64,000 nucleotides of DNA, from the NCBI GenBank assembly GCA_006937955.1, contig SSNP01000020.1, forward strand, positions 226,961 through 290,960. Reading direction: 5' to 3'. A program made the translations under genes and the position numbers. Shown here one piece after another: positions 45,151-60,200 of this stretch. How positions within the stretch are numbered: position 1 is the stretch's first letter; every line of letters begins with the position of its first letter. The DNA is from Pachypanchax playfairii (Eukaryota; Chordata; Actinopteri; Cyprinodontiformes; Aplocheilidae). The notes below the pieces were generated by a model that had not been told where the DNA came from, made no database searches, and was given only the letters and a program-made list of their open reading frames with translations.

Positions 45151-48100
45151 ACCTTGGGTTCTTTGTAAAATGATAATGCAGCGCTAACACTACAGCAGAT
45201 CATCTGCAGGTACACACTCTCATGCTAATGAACAGGGTTTCATACGACCTTGTTTGTTCTTGCATTGGCTGTTTGGGTTGGATGAACTGTTTTCGTGCCC
45301 CTGCCTCTCTGCACAGGAACCACTGGGGTAGAAAATGGATGTTTTGCTGCTCCTAATTTGACCACAAGCTAAATTAAGAACATATTCCTTTGAAATGATC
45401 AAGCAACTTTTTCATCTCATTTAATTTTCCTAAAATCTGATGATTTTCTCTTTTCCCTGCCACATGAGTAAGTGTTGTTTTTGAGAAGAGGGTTGGTGTT
45501 GGCGTCATGGGCTTTCCTCCCTCCAGCCCTCAGCACACAGGGTCACGTTTGTTACTCGTGCAGCACGGTGCGGTAAAACATGCAGGGAAACACCAGGTTT
45601 CCACATCACGGAGGAGAATATTACTGCCATTGAATGTTCCATCCCTTTACCTTCTAAATATAGCTGCTTTCTTTAAACAACACTGTAACTCAAAGCTTTT
45701 ACTTTGAAGATAATAAGTATGTTTATAGAGTAAGAATTAAAGAGTAAATAATGTGGCCGAAAGTTGTTTTTTAATTTGGTACCGATACACGGAACCGAGC
45801 TGAAGGGAGCAGCCAGGTTTGAGTCACACATCGTGTTGATCACATGTGATGGAGGATGCTGTTACGTAGGTAACAAACGCAGTGACTAATCATCCCTCAG
45901 CATCGATGCGTTGAAGAACTGATCAACAACACTTGTCATCTGAAACGTTTGCAGTATGACTGATGTGCTTTCTACTTGCAGCAGTGACTCATGTGCGTGG
46001 AGAGTGTTGTCTTCTTCTTTTCAGCTCAGCTTGTCTCAAGCTGCCAGAAGTTATAAAAAGAAAAATGTATAATTTGTTTCAGTTGACAGAAAATATGACA
46101 AGATGACAAAACAAAAGAATCTATTTGTTTATATTCTTCAGTTTCTTTTTATGGAACTTTATTAGTTAAAAAATGAACCATATTGAAACAGTTTATCTTG
46201 TGAGTCTGTCGTTTGGGGACATACATCAGACACTGATGGGACAGGTCAAATGTGGACTGATGGGTGTCTTCAGCTCAGCTTCTAGACATGGAGAGGGACC
46301 AGATTGTCCAAAATGGATTCTCATCTCAAACTCCAGTCTCTAAAACTTCCCAGCAGGTCTTGGAAACATTATTTTACAAACTCTGGCGTCGCCCTCAAGT
46401 TTTCATCTCACACGTATTCAGATAGAATTTTATGTTTGTTCACAAAAGGAATTAGCAGCATCAGCTAGCTGTAGCGCCTCCATCTCAGTCTGAAGCACTT
46501 CCTGCAGGAACATCATGTCTTTGCAAGAACAACTGTAATAATAAATAAAATAAAATTTGATGTAGAAGCGTATAAAATGCAGTTTGCATAAACGGTGCAG
46601 CAGGAGTCCACGTTGGTCTCAGTCCCACTGTGACGAGCTGTTAGCATGTCTGTTAGCATGTTCCTCCAAGCTGGAATCATTCAGACAGGGTGTTGTTAAC
46701 CCTTTACGAGCTGGTACCACCTTATTAATCCAGAACCTAATGGATCTTTAGTGCATGTGTTCATGATAAACACAGCTCACGTCCCCGAGTTGAGCTGGAT
46801 GTCAGTGAGGCTGCAGATAGAAATCCTGGTCCTGACAGACAGCAGTGGTTCTGTTCTGCTTCGGCACACACAGCATCTAATCACAACCCAGCAGAACCGT
46901 TTCACAGAACTATTTGGAAATGTCAGAGTCTGACTTCCTCCAATGTATTAACTACTCTTGGTTTTTCTCTTCCAACCCTGACCCCGCCCCCTCCACCATC
47001 TCCGGCTTGGTCTCTATTTTATCCCCTTCAACCGTCATGGTGACATCCACAGAACTCCCTGCTGAAGAAGGTAAATATTGATTCTTTCTAATGATGTGAT
47101 CCTCCTCCCTTTACCGCCTGATTAAGTGTCTGAAGTTCGGCTCTTTCCTTTATATAAACAACAGGTAAACGTCTAGTTGTACACCCATAAGCACACACAC
47201 CAGTAGTCTTCTGTAAATACACACACAGTCTTGCTTTGCAGCTGCTTGATCACACAACTAATGTCAATACATCTTCCATAGCCTCTCCACCCTTATGCAT
47301 CTGTAGTCCAGTACAATGAAAGGCTTATATAAAGTAAAGGTACACAGGTGTGTGACGTGTGTTTGTGTATTTCAGGTAAATCCTTGTGGGAGCTGGTGGT
47401 GGAGCAGTTTGAAGACCTCCTGGTCAGGATCCTGCTGCTGGCTGCATGTGTCTCCTTTGTGAGTACAAACATCCCTCTTCAGATCTGATCTGAGACACGT
47501 TTAGATGTTAGTCTTTATTCTCCTGTCAGGACTCAGTTTGTTTTCATATGGAAAACTGTATCCAAACTGTTTCTGTGACATCTGTGTGAAATAAAGCTGT
47601 CAGTCAAATGGGGTCCCTGGTTCTGGTCTGAGGGAGAAGGTCATGGAGGGGTGGGAGGAGGGAATCCTGCCACTTTTTCCATCTATTACAGCAACTCTCA
47701 GCTGTCCTGGGATGGAGTTTCTATTTCTGCAAGTTGGAAAATGTTTATGTGAGAAGAAATGTCCATCCTCTGCTGATGTCAGACTGATGCAGAACGCCGG
47801 CGTGTGAACGGACTTTTCTCTGTATACGGGAACTCAAAGTCCTCCGAGCTGCACGAGAACATGACTTCCTGGATGAGGGGAGGTTTCTTGTGATCTGATA
47901 AAACTTAAAATAAAACTGTGAACGCACTAAAAGAGCTTTCTGTCAGAGCTCGAAGGTTTTTGGAGTTTGCTTTTTGATGAATGACACATCTGTATTCCTT
48001 TTATGTCCCTATTTGCTGACTGATTTAAATGTTTCCACTGTGATCAGGGAGTGGTGAGAGCTGAGTAAAGTTTAGCTCTAAACTGAAACTCATTTGGTTG

Positions 48101-51100
48101 GAACTTTGAATATATTCAAATTGAAATTATTAGATTCTTGTGGCTCCTTTGTATGACACAAAAATTGAGTTTATTACGAAACATTAAGGTAAAAGAGACG
48201 CTGGGACACCTTAAACATTCCTACATGAGCAAATTAGCTAAATTGTCAGTTCATTAAAGCCATATTTGCTCTTTAGTTGTTTTTGATGACATTTTTTAAC
48301 AGAACCACAACAGAAGTCTTATATAGGCCAGAGCTTTACAGAAAGCCACCTGAAAATAAAGCTGGTGTCCTCCAACCGCATGAAGTTCAACTGATGTCAA
48401 ACAGCTTAAAAATGGTACAAAACAGGATCTCAAATGTATAATAATAAACCATCTAATGAAATGTCCATATGTATTTTCTGTGACAAACGTATGATGTTCC
48501 TCCTGTCAGCACATGACCTGGTATTTATTTCTGCACATGGAGGACTGAGGATGTTTGTTTAAAACTATCAAAATATTTGTTTTAGTGATTTGAGCTAAAG
48601 AAGCTAACATTTAGCTAAGCAAACTTTTATCTCAGATCTAAATGCAAATAATAATCTTTCAGCCAGCTTCTGCAGAGCAAATGTCAGCCCCTTAAAATAA
48701 ATGTCTGCTCTCCGTTTGGGCTCATGTTTATAGAGAAAACAGGAGCTGGTCTTTAAACGTCTCGCTGACTGCGTGCTGATTGTTCCAAGTGGCCTTTGAA
48801 CCTCTCGCACTGAAAAGGTTCTATTGTTGCCCTCTAATCTGAGCTCTGAAGGGAGGTTTACCGTCCCAGATGAGAGGGGATGATGAGCAATCGATCGTGC
48901 TCAGGCCGCCGTGACGTGCACGCCCGTGTTCAATGCTCTGTGGTGAATATACTCTGCTGTTATCTGATGGATCATCGTGAAAGATCTTCAGGCTGTTGCT
49001 GTGTTTGTGCAGTGATCTGTACTGAAATGTGTTTCTGAAAACAGAAGCTCGATGTTTCAGACCAGTGGGCCTAAACTCAGTTTGAGCAGAAAAACACCTT
49101 ATTATAGTTTTAATAATCAACCTGTGACCGTTTGATCCTTTTTAAATCTTTAAAACATCGACGTTCCATCTGCAGCCGAACGGTTTTAAACTGAAAAAGA
49201 CTCAGTAAAAAGATTATCCTTCTAAAGATAAGACTTGTTTTTATCTTCTTCTTATTGAAAGGCTTTTTCAGCCACCACTTCCAGCGTCTGTGTTTTTTAC
49301 CTGAAAATACTCTGAAGTTAGCAAGTAATCTGAGACGTTTGTAGAAACTGTCCATGGGTCATGTTTTACTCAAACACCTTCAGATTTCTGGTGTTTGCTG
49401 TTCAGTTGAAAATGAAGAAGTTATTATAAATAAAAACAGAAAAAGGAATGAATCTGGTTGGGACAACAATGATGAAACACATCGTTGTCCAACTTTTCCA
49501 ACGATCACTGCAATGAAGTAATTTCTGTAAATCTGTTAATAATGAGCTAAAACAATCACATTGATTAAAACATTTAATGTTTTGTTGTTATTTATTTGGA
49601 AGAATCACAGACAAATGAGTCTTACAACTACTTTAGTTTCCATTCTTTTTCAGGTTTTTTCATTCTGTTTGAGCTTTTTAAATGTTGACTAGCTAACATG
49701 TTAGCTAACACGTTAGCTAACATGTTAGCTAACATGATTTGTACTGTATGTTGTAGGTTTTGGCCTTGTTTGAAGAGGGAGAGGAAACGACCACCGCCTT
49801 CGTAGAGCCTGTTGTTATTCTGCTTATTCTCATTGCCAATGCTGTTATTGGAGTCTGGCAGGTGAGATACGCGCTTCATGCTAACATGATGTTCATGATG
49901 TCACATTGCTAACAAGTTGTCAGAGTTCCTAACAGTGAGTGTCAGATTCTGGATGATACTCAGATTCAGTTTAAAACAATCAAACACTTGTTGTTAACAT
50001 GTTTAAATCTGCGTGTCCGTCGCAGAAGAAGAAGTCTGAACAAACCATGTTCATGCAAAGAGTCGCCCCCGCTTTGTTTATTTTAAACAGGAAGCTTTTA
50101 TTACATTTGATGTTAAAAACCCAACAGTCAGTTAAACAGCACAGAGTTATTAGTTGGATGAAAATGTTCTTTTTTCCTTTTATTAGTTTTACATGTTTTT
50201 TATGACTCTGTAAACGACCAGAAGAACAATTAGTCTCGTCTTCTCGCCACACAGGAGCGGAACGCAGAGAACGCCATCGAGGCTCTTAAAGAGTACGAGC
50301 CAGAGATGGGGAAGGTGTATCGCATGAACCGCAAGGCTGTCCAGAGGATCAAAGCCAGAGACATTGTCCCTGGAGACATCGTGGAGGTTGCAGGTGAGGT
50401 GTGACTGCATCATCCTTACTGTCAGTCCTTTAGAACTCAGCTGACGTGCACGGCGTGTTGATGTCACCGCGCTGCCTGTACGCTTCTAGTACCACCATCA
50501 CACTGACAGTCACTCAGCTTCTACCTTCCGTTCATGAGTCTGTATCAAAACTCAAACTCTGTTACATAACAGGGTTTTTTTGTGGCTGTGGAAGAACCAG
50601 GGCTGCTGTTCGTGTGTGTGTGTGTGCGCGCGTGCACGTGTGCGTGCGAGCTGCCGTGGTCACTGCTCAGTTTAAGTTTCCACAGTTTTCCCTTCGCTTT
50701 CCATGCGCTCAGTCTCACCACCTGGACGCTGCTGGATGTTTGTCTCTTCACTCTCTGTCCCACATGCGCATACGGACGCTTCGCCTGCTCGGCTAAAAAT
50801 AGTCTGCTTGTCACACCGGCTCCACCAACATCTGTTTACCAGCAGCAGGAGGTCAGATGAGCACCAACATGACCGGGTCTGGGAGAGTAATCCTGGACTT
50901 TACCTGACTCGGGTGTCTCGCAGTGATCCAATCCACCAGAATAACTGACCCTGCAGAGACCAGGAATATGTCCAACATATTAAATAATCCCTGTTTCACA
51001 CATCAAACAGTTCTGTGGTTTTCCTCACAGACCGGACTTTGTTTGACTCGTTCTCGATCACACGCGCGTAACACACAGTCATGTAAAGGTAAGGCCACAC

Positions 51101-53159
51101 AGGTACAACTCCAACAGTCCCCTCCTACCACCATCAACACCAGCTGCGTCTCCAAGGCAACCACCGCGCTGCGTTTGGCTCGTCTCCACGGTAGCACCAA
51201 AGTTCAAAAGACATTTAGCAGTTTAACATTGATTTAAAGTAAATCATCATCAGCAGCTGTATCCATGGTGGCTGTTCCATTAATGGGCGGAGTCAGAGCG
51301 CGGCAATCAAAGACACTGACAGCGTTTAATCTTTAGGATTGTTTCAGAGTAAAATAGTAGAATCCGAGTTATAAACATGAATAAATTAAACATGTTTTAA
51401 TTATTTTGTTAGTTTTTAGAGTTTTAAACATGATCCTTATTTGGGCTGATGATCTGTTGACTTCAGATGTTGGAACAGTTAATGACATTAAAAATTAAAA
51501 AGTGTTGGAAACAGCAACATTTCATCAGATCTTCTGAAACACTCAGGACCAGAATCTGAGGTGAAACTTGGGGAAATGGAAGTGACAGTCTGAGTTTTCT
51601 AACATTCTGTTTCAGATGTTAGAAAACTCTTTAACAGCATGAGCGTCTCCGCGTCTGTCTGAAGATGTGTAAAGTTTATATCTGTAATAGTGATGTCATG
51701 CACCTCACTGCGTTAATGTCCCGAGTCGTGCACCGAGCTCTTTGAAGTGACCGACAGCGCTGTTGCTAAGCAGTTTCAAACAGCTGAAGGATGTACTGCA
51801 GGTATTCTGGTCTGTGTTAGAGACTCCAACATGGTGGACACGGGGACAAAGAAAAGCAACAGTTTCTCTTCCTCCATTGATTTCCTGATGGCTGGAACTC
51901 GACGTGTGGAGGTAGAGTGAACCTACAGACGTATGGGAAAAGGAGGCTGTGCACCACACGAGGAGAGATTTATATTTACTCAAGTTTCCACGGCTGCTGC
52001 AGCCAACAGCAGCCACAGCTACAACACGCTTGTGATTTGCACCTCCACTGGAACTTTCCTCTAATCATGGTGGTCAGGGTTTACACGGGACCTGAAGGAA
52101 GAAAACCTACACGGAGTTATTCCAAGTAACGAGTCACGATTACCCTGCACGTGAAGATGGAGCTCCTCTCCAGTAGGTTATGCAAGATGTTCAGATTTGG
52201 ACCAGCAGACTTTCCTCTAACTTATGTTATTTCCATCTTTTTATACACGCGTGTGCATATAGACACAGCCTGTACTCTGAAACAGCTGCAAGATAAACAA
52301 CATGTCACATGTTGAAACTGAAATTTCATCATTTCATAGAAAATATTGTCTCATTTTGAATTTGATGGCAGTAACAACATCTCATAAAGTCTGTGAAAAA
52401 CTCAGGGCTCCAGTTTCAGACCTGCAGATTCTGAGATCTCTAGTAGAGCTTCCCGCTGCCGAACAGTGAGCACAGGGTCCGCTAGAGGACGTGGGGCCCT
52501 CAGACCTCCCTCATGAAGTCTGTTTCTAATGGTTTCACACCAGTGACCTGCTGGAGGTCCCTGTGTAGGACTCTGGTAGTCCTCATCCTGTTCCATGTTG
52601 CATAACGGAGCAGATACTGGTCCTGCTGATGGGTTCAGGATCTTCTCATAGAGTCTCCTGGAATCTCCTCCAGGTATTGATGTTCCATCCTGGTGGAGTC
52701 GGACTGTAGTAGAACCTCAGTAGGGTCCAGGTCCGTCCTCGTGCTACCAGTAGAGACACTGACCCGGGTCAAATGTGAAACTACTGAAAAGCAAGTAATA
52801 AAAGATGGAGGAGAAAATGTATTAAATAAATTCAGGAAAACTTTATTAGTATAAAGTTTCTATGTGAACAGAGTGTGTAGGAGGAGAAGCAGGAAGTCAG
52901 CTGGTGGGTGTTTGAAAACATCTTTCATGCTTTCGGTCATTCCCACTAGTGAACCTGCAGCCTCCAGCCATCTCCTACACAAATACAACACACTTACCTC
53001 CCTGTCCACCCCCCCCGTTACATCCTGTTCATGTCAGGAAGACAGTAATGGAGAAATGAAAGCAGAGTTCTCTCCTCCTTTATCCTGATCATGTCAGGAA
53101 AACAAGACATTCCCTGGAGTGTCAGCAGACTGAGTAAATGTCCAAATCAGATCATGAAG

Positions 53160-53193
<34 letters not shown>

Positions 53194-56100
53194 TGAGGTT
53201 GTAGCACAGCAGGTTGTCTGTTAGTAAGTCAGCAGTACATTCAGAACAATCACCAGGATGCTGAACAGATTTGATGCTGTGAAACCAAAGAGAATATTTA
53301 CTGTTGCAGGAAACTGTTGAGAACTTGAAGTTAGTTTTTGTAACATTCTCGTTGCTCAGATGAGTCGAGAAAGATTTTTCTTATCTGTCGTGCTGGTAGA
53401 AAACCTTTAGAATAATAAATCTGCCTTCAGAGCGACTCGTCTGTTCTGAGATCATTATCTCTGACTGCATCAGACACTTTCACAATCCTGTTCTGTCCTT
53501 CTGTAAATGTTCATCACCAGACTCACTCAGAAAGAAGAAAAATCCTCTTTTTAATGTTTTTAGGACGGAGTTGTTAAAATCCTCCTGGTATGAAGTTAGT
53601 AGTGTAACATTCAGACTGTCTGGCTGCGGTGAGCATCATTAAAAAGCTTTTTAAACAGTTAATGCTTCATCTGTCGTTTATATCTGACGTGAATCAGGAA
53701 GCTTGTATCAGGAAAACAGCGAGTGAAGAGAGAATAAAAAGGAGAAAATAATCGATCGCTGCAATCAAGGTTGTATCGAGCTGTTGTTTACCTGTCCTGC
53801 ATCCCGGGCCTGGACCGAAGCACCAGGGGTTCTGGTTCTGATAACAGAGATGCTGTCAGAACACAGGTATTTAATTGGATGTAGTGGAGTAATCAGCTGC
53901 AGCAGTTCACCCTCTTCCAGATTTCTTCTGTGTTTTTATTATATTTAAATGTTCAGAGCATGAAACTCGTGTTAATACCAGACAAATAAAACCCGAGTAA
54001 ATCCAATCATTTTATTTATTTATTTATTTAACAAACCAGCTCGTCTCTAAGAAACAAAGAAAAGTTACTGCTTCTATTAAAGAACCTACGTTAGTGAATC
54101 AGTCTGAAAGCTTAAACACAGTGAGAGACGTTACCAGCAAAATGACTCTAATGGTGCATCAGTATCTTATTAAGAAGGTCATGAAAGACCCCAGAACNTC
54201 ATCTACAGCTCTGCAGACCCCGCCCACCTCAGTTACAGTCTGAATTCATTATTCAACAAAGAAACGGACTCAAACTGGTCAGAGAGTTCCAGGTTCAAAC
54301 AACTTTTACACACCAACTCTCAGATTAGGACCTGACCGCTCTTCCCTCTGAGCCACAGCTGAAATGATCAGGGGTCAATGATCTGAAACCAGTAGGTCCA
54401 CCTCTGAATGCGTTGAACTGGACTAGTTGAAGTCTGGATTAAAATCTGATCATAAACGTCCTTCATCAGAAAAACCTCCAATATGGCTGAAATAAACCAA
54501 ACGTGCAGACGAGAGAGAATTCCTCCAGTGATGACGCTCCCTGGAAGTTATCACACGCCGCCAAGATGAAAACAACCACTTATTAGATGAGGGGTCAAAT
54601 ATGTTTTCATGTAGACCAATCAATCAAATTATCATTAACTAGAAAACCACTCGTAGAGCTCAGACCTCCACCAACCGTCTCATTCAGGACAGTTGGACGT
54701 GTTTTCATGGTCCAGCGTTGTTGAACTCATTCAGTGTGTTTTAGTCACATGATGTGGGAAACATCTGAACTCTCTGAGTCTTTTTGTTTTCTTTTTATTG
54801 GATTATATTTTTTAGTTGGTGACAAGGTTCCTGCTGACATCCGAGTGACCTCAATAAAGTCTACCACCCTTCGAGTGGACCAGTCCATCCTGACAGGTAT
54901 TTCTGTCTCTGTTAAGGCTTCCAGTCGTGTAACGTTGAACATTAAAACTCGACATGCGGCTCCTGTAAACAGGAACTATTGATGTTCATTACATTCAGAA
55001 ATCTAATGCAGGGAACTGGATTTTTTGTGTCTTCAGGGGAGTCTGTCTCAGTCATCAAACACACGGACCCTGTTCCCGACCCCAGAGCTGTCAATCAGGA
55101 CAAAAAGAACATGTTGTTCTCAGTGAGTTGGTCGTCTGCAGCTCTCAGAAGGATTTCAGTTCTCTCTGCAGTTTATTCCCTCTGATTTGTTTAAAGACAC
55201 TCGTAACTTTGTTTGTTTGTTTCAGGGCACCAACATTGCTGCAGGACGCGCCATCGGCGTCGTCGTCGCTACGGGCGTCAACACTGAGATCGGAAAGATC
55301 CGTAATCAGATGGCGTCTACGGAGCAGGAGAAGACGCCGCTGCAGCAGAAGTTGGATGAATTCGGCCAGCAGCTCTCTAAAGTCATCTCTCTGATCTGCG
55401 TGGCCGTGTGGGTCATCAACATCGGTCACTTCGGAGACCCGGTCCACGGCGGCTCCTGGGTCCGAGGGGCCATCTATTACTTTAAAATCGCTGTTGCCCT
55501 CGCTGTGGCCGCCATCCCTGAGGGCCTCCCCGCCGTCATTACCACCTGCCTGGCCCTCGGCACACGCCGCATGGCTAAAAAGAACGCCATCGTCCGTAGT
55601 CTCCCCTCAGTGGAAACGCTGGGCTGCACGTCGGTTATCTGCTCAGACAAGACGGGAACCCTGACCACCAACCAGATGTCCGTCTGCAGAGTAAGTGGAC
55701 ATGAGAAACATAAAGGAATATAAATATCTCTACAGTGTAGGAGGTGGGTGGGTCGGGTCGGGTCGGGTCAGGTCGGCCCGTCGGGTCGGGTCGGCCCGTC
55801 GGGTCGGGTCGGGTCGGGTCGGCAACGTCTGACAGCTGCTGAAAACAAATGGATCAAGTAGAACTAAATTTTCCTGTATTACATCCATAAATGTACAGAT
55901 TATTACTAGAATAAAACAGACGGGTCATCGTCTTGAAGCATTTCTCTTTGTTTCAAAATGGAGTCAGAACGTTTGGCGTTCTCTGTTCAGCTGAACGCTT
56001 GTTATAGAAACGCTTCCTGTCCTCCCCAAGATGACGTGGAGTGTCTGTGGGATGAATGCGTAGCAGCAGGGAGTTCCCTGCAGTGGGAGGAGCTTGGAGG

Positions 56101-57210
56101 ACGGATCTTAACACAACCTAGAGAATACAGGCTGATACTAGTAAATATTGACTTTCTTTTTCCACCTTCATTCTGGGGTTTAACAGCTCTTTGCTGTGAG
56201 ATAAGCAGCTACACATAACGTTCACATTCTCACAAAGATGAAGGAAACTTCCCTTTTCTTCAGTTTTTCAGCCTCTATTGATATTTGAAGTATAATAAAA
56301 CATCAGAACTCGCCTTTTTTATGTTTTAATAAAAATGTTCCTCTAGATATTCACCTGTGTTTATGCAGCTCTGAGTCCTGGCAGTGTCCTTTAACCTTGG
56401 GGCATCCTCGTAGCTCCAGGGAATCCCCTCGGTAACCAGTCACTGTATTTCCTGTTTCACTAACACACGTGTTCAGACTCTGTAACATGGCTGACTCACC
56501 ACACATCCACCGATAATCTCACTGGAAATAAAAAAAACACCTCCTTCTGCCAGAATCACAAAGTCAAATAGATTACACTGCACCTTGTTTCCGTGGAAAC
56601 CGCAGGGGCTCAGATAGCAGGGAAAACTAAACACAGATAAAAGAGCATCCTTCATCTTTCCATTGCTGCTGAGTTTCTTTATGGATGTTTTTGTTACACC
56701 GGTAGAACAGCTGACAGGAAACAAGTGTTTAAATAAAGTAACATTTTTAAAGCTGAACTCCATCTTTGTGGATCTTTATGTTATTTTATTTGGATCAGAT
56801 CAGTCACATGATCCAGTGAAAGGTCACCTTACAGCCTGGAGGGACACGGACTTGTTTGGAGCCTGAAGGTTTCAGACAACAAAACAAACGCTGTAGAACA
56901 TCTGGATTCCTCTGTCCTGCCGACCCCCCCCCCCCCCCACACACCTGGAGTCTCTAATCTCAAATAACTTTGAGTTCTTACAGGAAGATCATGTTCTAGC
57001 TTTGAGTCTGAATCATTTGGAGAACCACGAGTGTGTCAGACATGAAAGTAAAACTGAAGTATCTGAATACAGTGGGAAGCAGCAGAGGTTGGAGATGAAG
57101 CGTGTAGAAACATCTGGGGGGGGCTTTGTTTGTTTGTTGCTCACATGTTCAGACAAGATGAAGAAAAAACACCAGGAAGAGTTAGAACTAACTGGGATCC
57201 ACTTCAGGAG

Positions 57211-57246
<36 letters not shown>

Positions 57247-60200
57247 GATACTGTTGGAGCTAAAAGTTCCAGAATGTTTCTGCTGCTTCAGTGTTTTTAC
57301 AACTTTATTGTTTCTGTGTTGAAGTTTAATTATAAACTTCATCGGTTTTAAAGGTTTTTATTAACAGTTACATCATGTTTATGTAAAGAGTTTCAAGTCC
57401 TCTGTAACTCGTCCTGCTGTCCTGGTCATCATGACATCATCATGACATCATGACCTCCAGCTCATCAACCTGTTAGAGAGAAGATGATTGAAACGTTGTC
57501 AGCAGGTTGTTTTATAGCAGCAATGACACGCAGTAGAAACGAGTTAATTTCTTCATGTTCCATGTTGATGAACCCAACAGGTTCATGTATGTTGTATGTA
57601 GTTAAACTCCCACTTTCAGTCTTTTTTAACCTTTTTATAGGATTCTATGATACGTGACATGAGATCCGGTTCTGATGAACTCATCTGTTCTGTTTGCTTC
57701 TTCTCGTCTCACAGATGTTCATAACAGACAAAGTGGAGTCGTCCAGCTGCACCCTGCACGAGTTCTCAATAACAGGTTCTACATATGCCCCTGAGGGACA
57801 AATGTGAGTGTCACACATTTAGTACTTACTGCTGGAGGGACGTGTGGACTGTCGGCGCATGTCAGAACCTTTTCTGTAAGAATTCAGATCCAGATGTTGC
57901 TCTTCATCAGTCACGGCGTGCAGAACCGTCTGCTGGACATTTTCACACCTTTAAGGTTTAAAGTGTGCATCAGCGTGATTATTATTTTTATCTTTAAGGA
58001 ACGTGTCTTTGTGGGGGGGTGCAGGTAGGTGGCTGATCATTAACCAGCAGCAGGATGTCAGCGGACCGTTGAGTGTGCGTGTTGTTTATTTCAGTGTTTA
58101 CTGACTCTACGTGTCCCTGTCAGTTTCATAACAGCACAGTGTGGGTTTCTGTGTGGGAGCTTTGCTAGCAACAGTCTCTACAGGGAACAGATCCGTGTGG
58201 TTGTCATGCAGGCAGAACCACTTGTTAGATGTATGCACGTGCACCAAATGTCTGTTTACTACTGCACAAGCAGCTCTGCAGAGCAGAATAACTGCAGGTC
58301 GTCCCAACTTTCAGCAGGAATGGAGTGAAGTGAGTTTCCTGCTGTGATTGATGTCTGAGTGTGCGTCTGCTTTCATTTCAGACTTAAAGGCAACAGACCG
58401 GTTCAGTGTGGAGACTACGATGGGCTGCTGGAGTTGGCTACTGTGTGCTCTCTGTGCAATGACTCCTCACTGGACTACAACGAGGTCCGTCACACATAAT
58501 CGTTTTTAGTTATAGACCAGAATAAGACGCACAGTGCTATGAAGGTTCAAATAAACTAAACTAACACGCAGCCTTCTGTCCTTCAGCTCAGCTAATTTTA
58601 CTGGGATGTATTATCCTCTGATTTGGGCTGCTTTTCTCACCTTTTTGTCGTTGCCACGTTATCATGGTAACCATGCTGAGCAGAGAGGCCAAGAATAAAG
58701 CAAGTCTCAGTTTCCATGTATCCTCTGAAGATTGCAGTTTTTCTAAAATAGCTGCTTTGTCACCAGTTTGGCTCATTTATAAAAATAAAAACTAGAGTGA
58801 GGAAGGAGAGAAGGAGAGGATGCTGGAGGGAAAACAAGGTGTTTTATTATGGCTGGTCACACCGACAAATGATGCTTCATGTCTCAGCTGTGGAGCCGTT
58901 AACATTCAAAGTTTATAGTAAATGAAATGTTTTTTTTAAAGGATGATTTTGTTTCACTAATGAAAGTAGCTGCATACAAGTTACTGTAACTTTAAAGGAT
59001 TTAATTCCATAATTGTTCTGTTACAGGCTAAAGGGGTTTATGAGAAGGTGGGTGAAGCCACAGAAACAGCTCTCACCACCTTAGTGGAAAAGATGAACGT
59101 CTTCAAAACCGACCTATCAGGACTCACCAAGGTGGAACGAGCTGGAGCCTGTAACTCGGTAAGCGTGTGAAGATTTCACCCTGTTGTAAATTCATTACAG
59201 AAATATAAACACTAAGTTTGGTTTCTCTGGTTCTAACGGTGCAAGTACATCATCTTATAATAAAAAACATCTGGTTTTATTAAATTCTCAGATAAAACCC
59301 AACATGACATATTAAACCGTCTCACTGTTTATTTTAGAACAAACTACCTTCACTCTACACCAAGTAGTTTGTTGGAGCTTCTTTTGCAGCAATAAGCTGA
59401 AATATTCCTATTTCTGTGTGATTGTATCAGTCTGTCTCTTCGTCCTGGAAGAGTTTGGACCCGCCTGGTTTTATAGTACTGACTGAGTTCTTCAGTGTGT
59501 ACAGGATTAGTTTCAGGACTGGTCTCGTTAGATCCCACTACAGCATCTCGGTCAGGTTGGACTTCATCTGATTCTGTCTCACTGCCGTCCGGCTGTCAGC
59601 TGATTTGTTCCAGTGTAACACACTCTGACCTCAGCGTGAACTTTACAGGGACGTTCACTCTTGGAATAAATCAGCTGTCTTAAATGTTCTTAAATCTTTG
59701 GAATGAAGGACTTTGTGACCCTTCCCAGATTGATCTGAAGGATAACTGACTCGTGTAAGATGGTTGTCTTTCCTTTGGTCGGATCTTTAGAGTAACATTA
59801 CGTATTAGCTGTTAGTGTTTATGGTGACTGTCACATGCAGCTGGAGCTGAACATCTGTAAACATCTGAGTTCTAACAGTTCTAACTGATGTCTGCACGTT
59901 GAATTAGACTGAGTATAAAAGTTATTGAGTTGTAGACGAATGTCCAGTGAGAGTTGTTCAGATCCATCCGGTGGAGATGTTTTACTACTGAACAGGTAAA
60001 CATCTTTCTGCCCCCTGCTGAAAGGTGACAGGTGGGTTGTGTAAAAGCGAAGCCACACAGTAAGAACGTCCTTCTTCCAGAACAGGAACTTCTGTTGAAA
60101 CTGTTTGATTATCTGCAGACGTTAGAGGTAGAAGAGAAATGACCTTCAGTGTGTTAATAAAGCATCAACAGGTGCCTGACAGTTCCAAAAAGGCTGTTAA

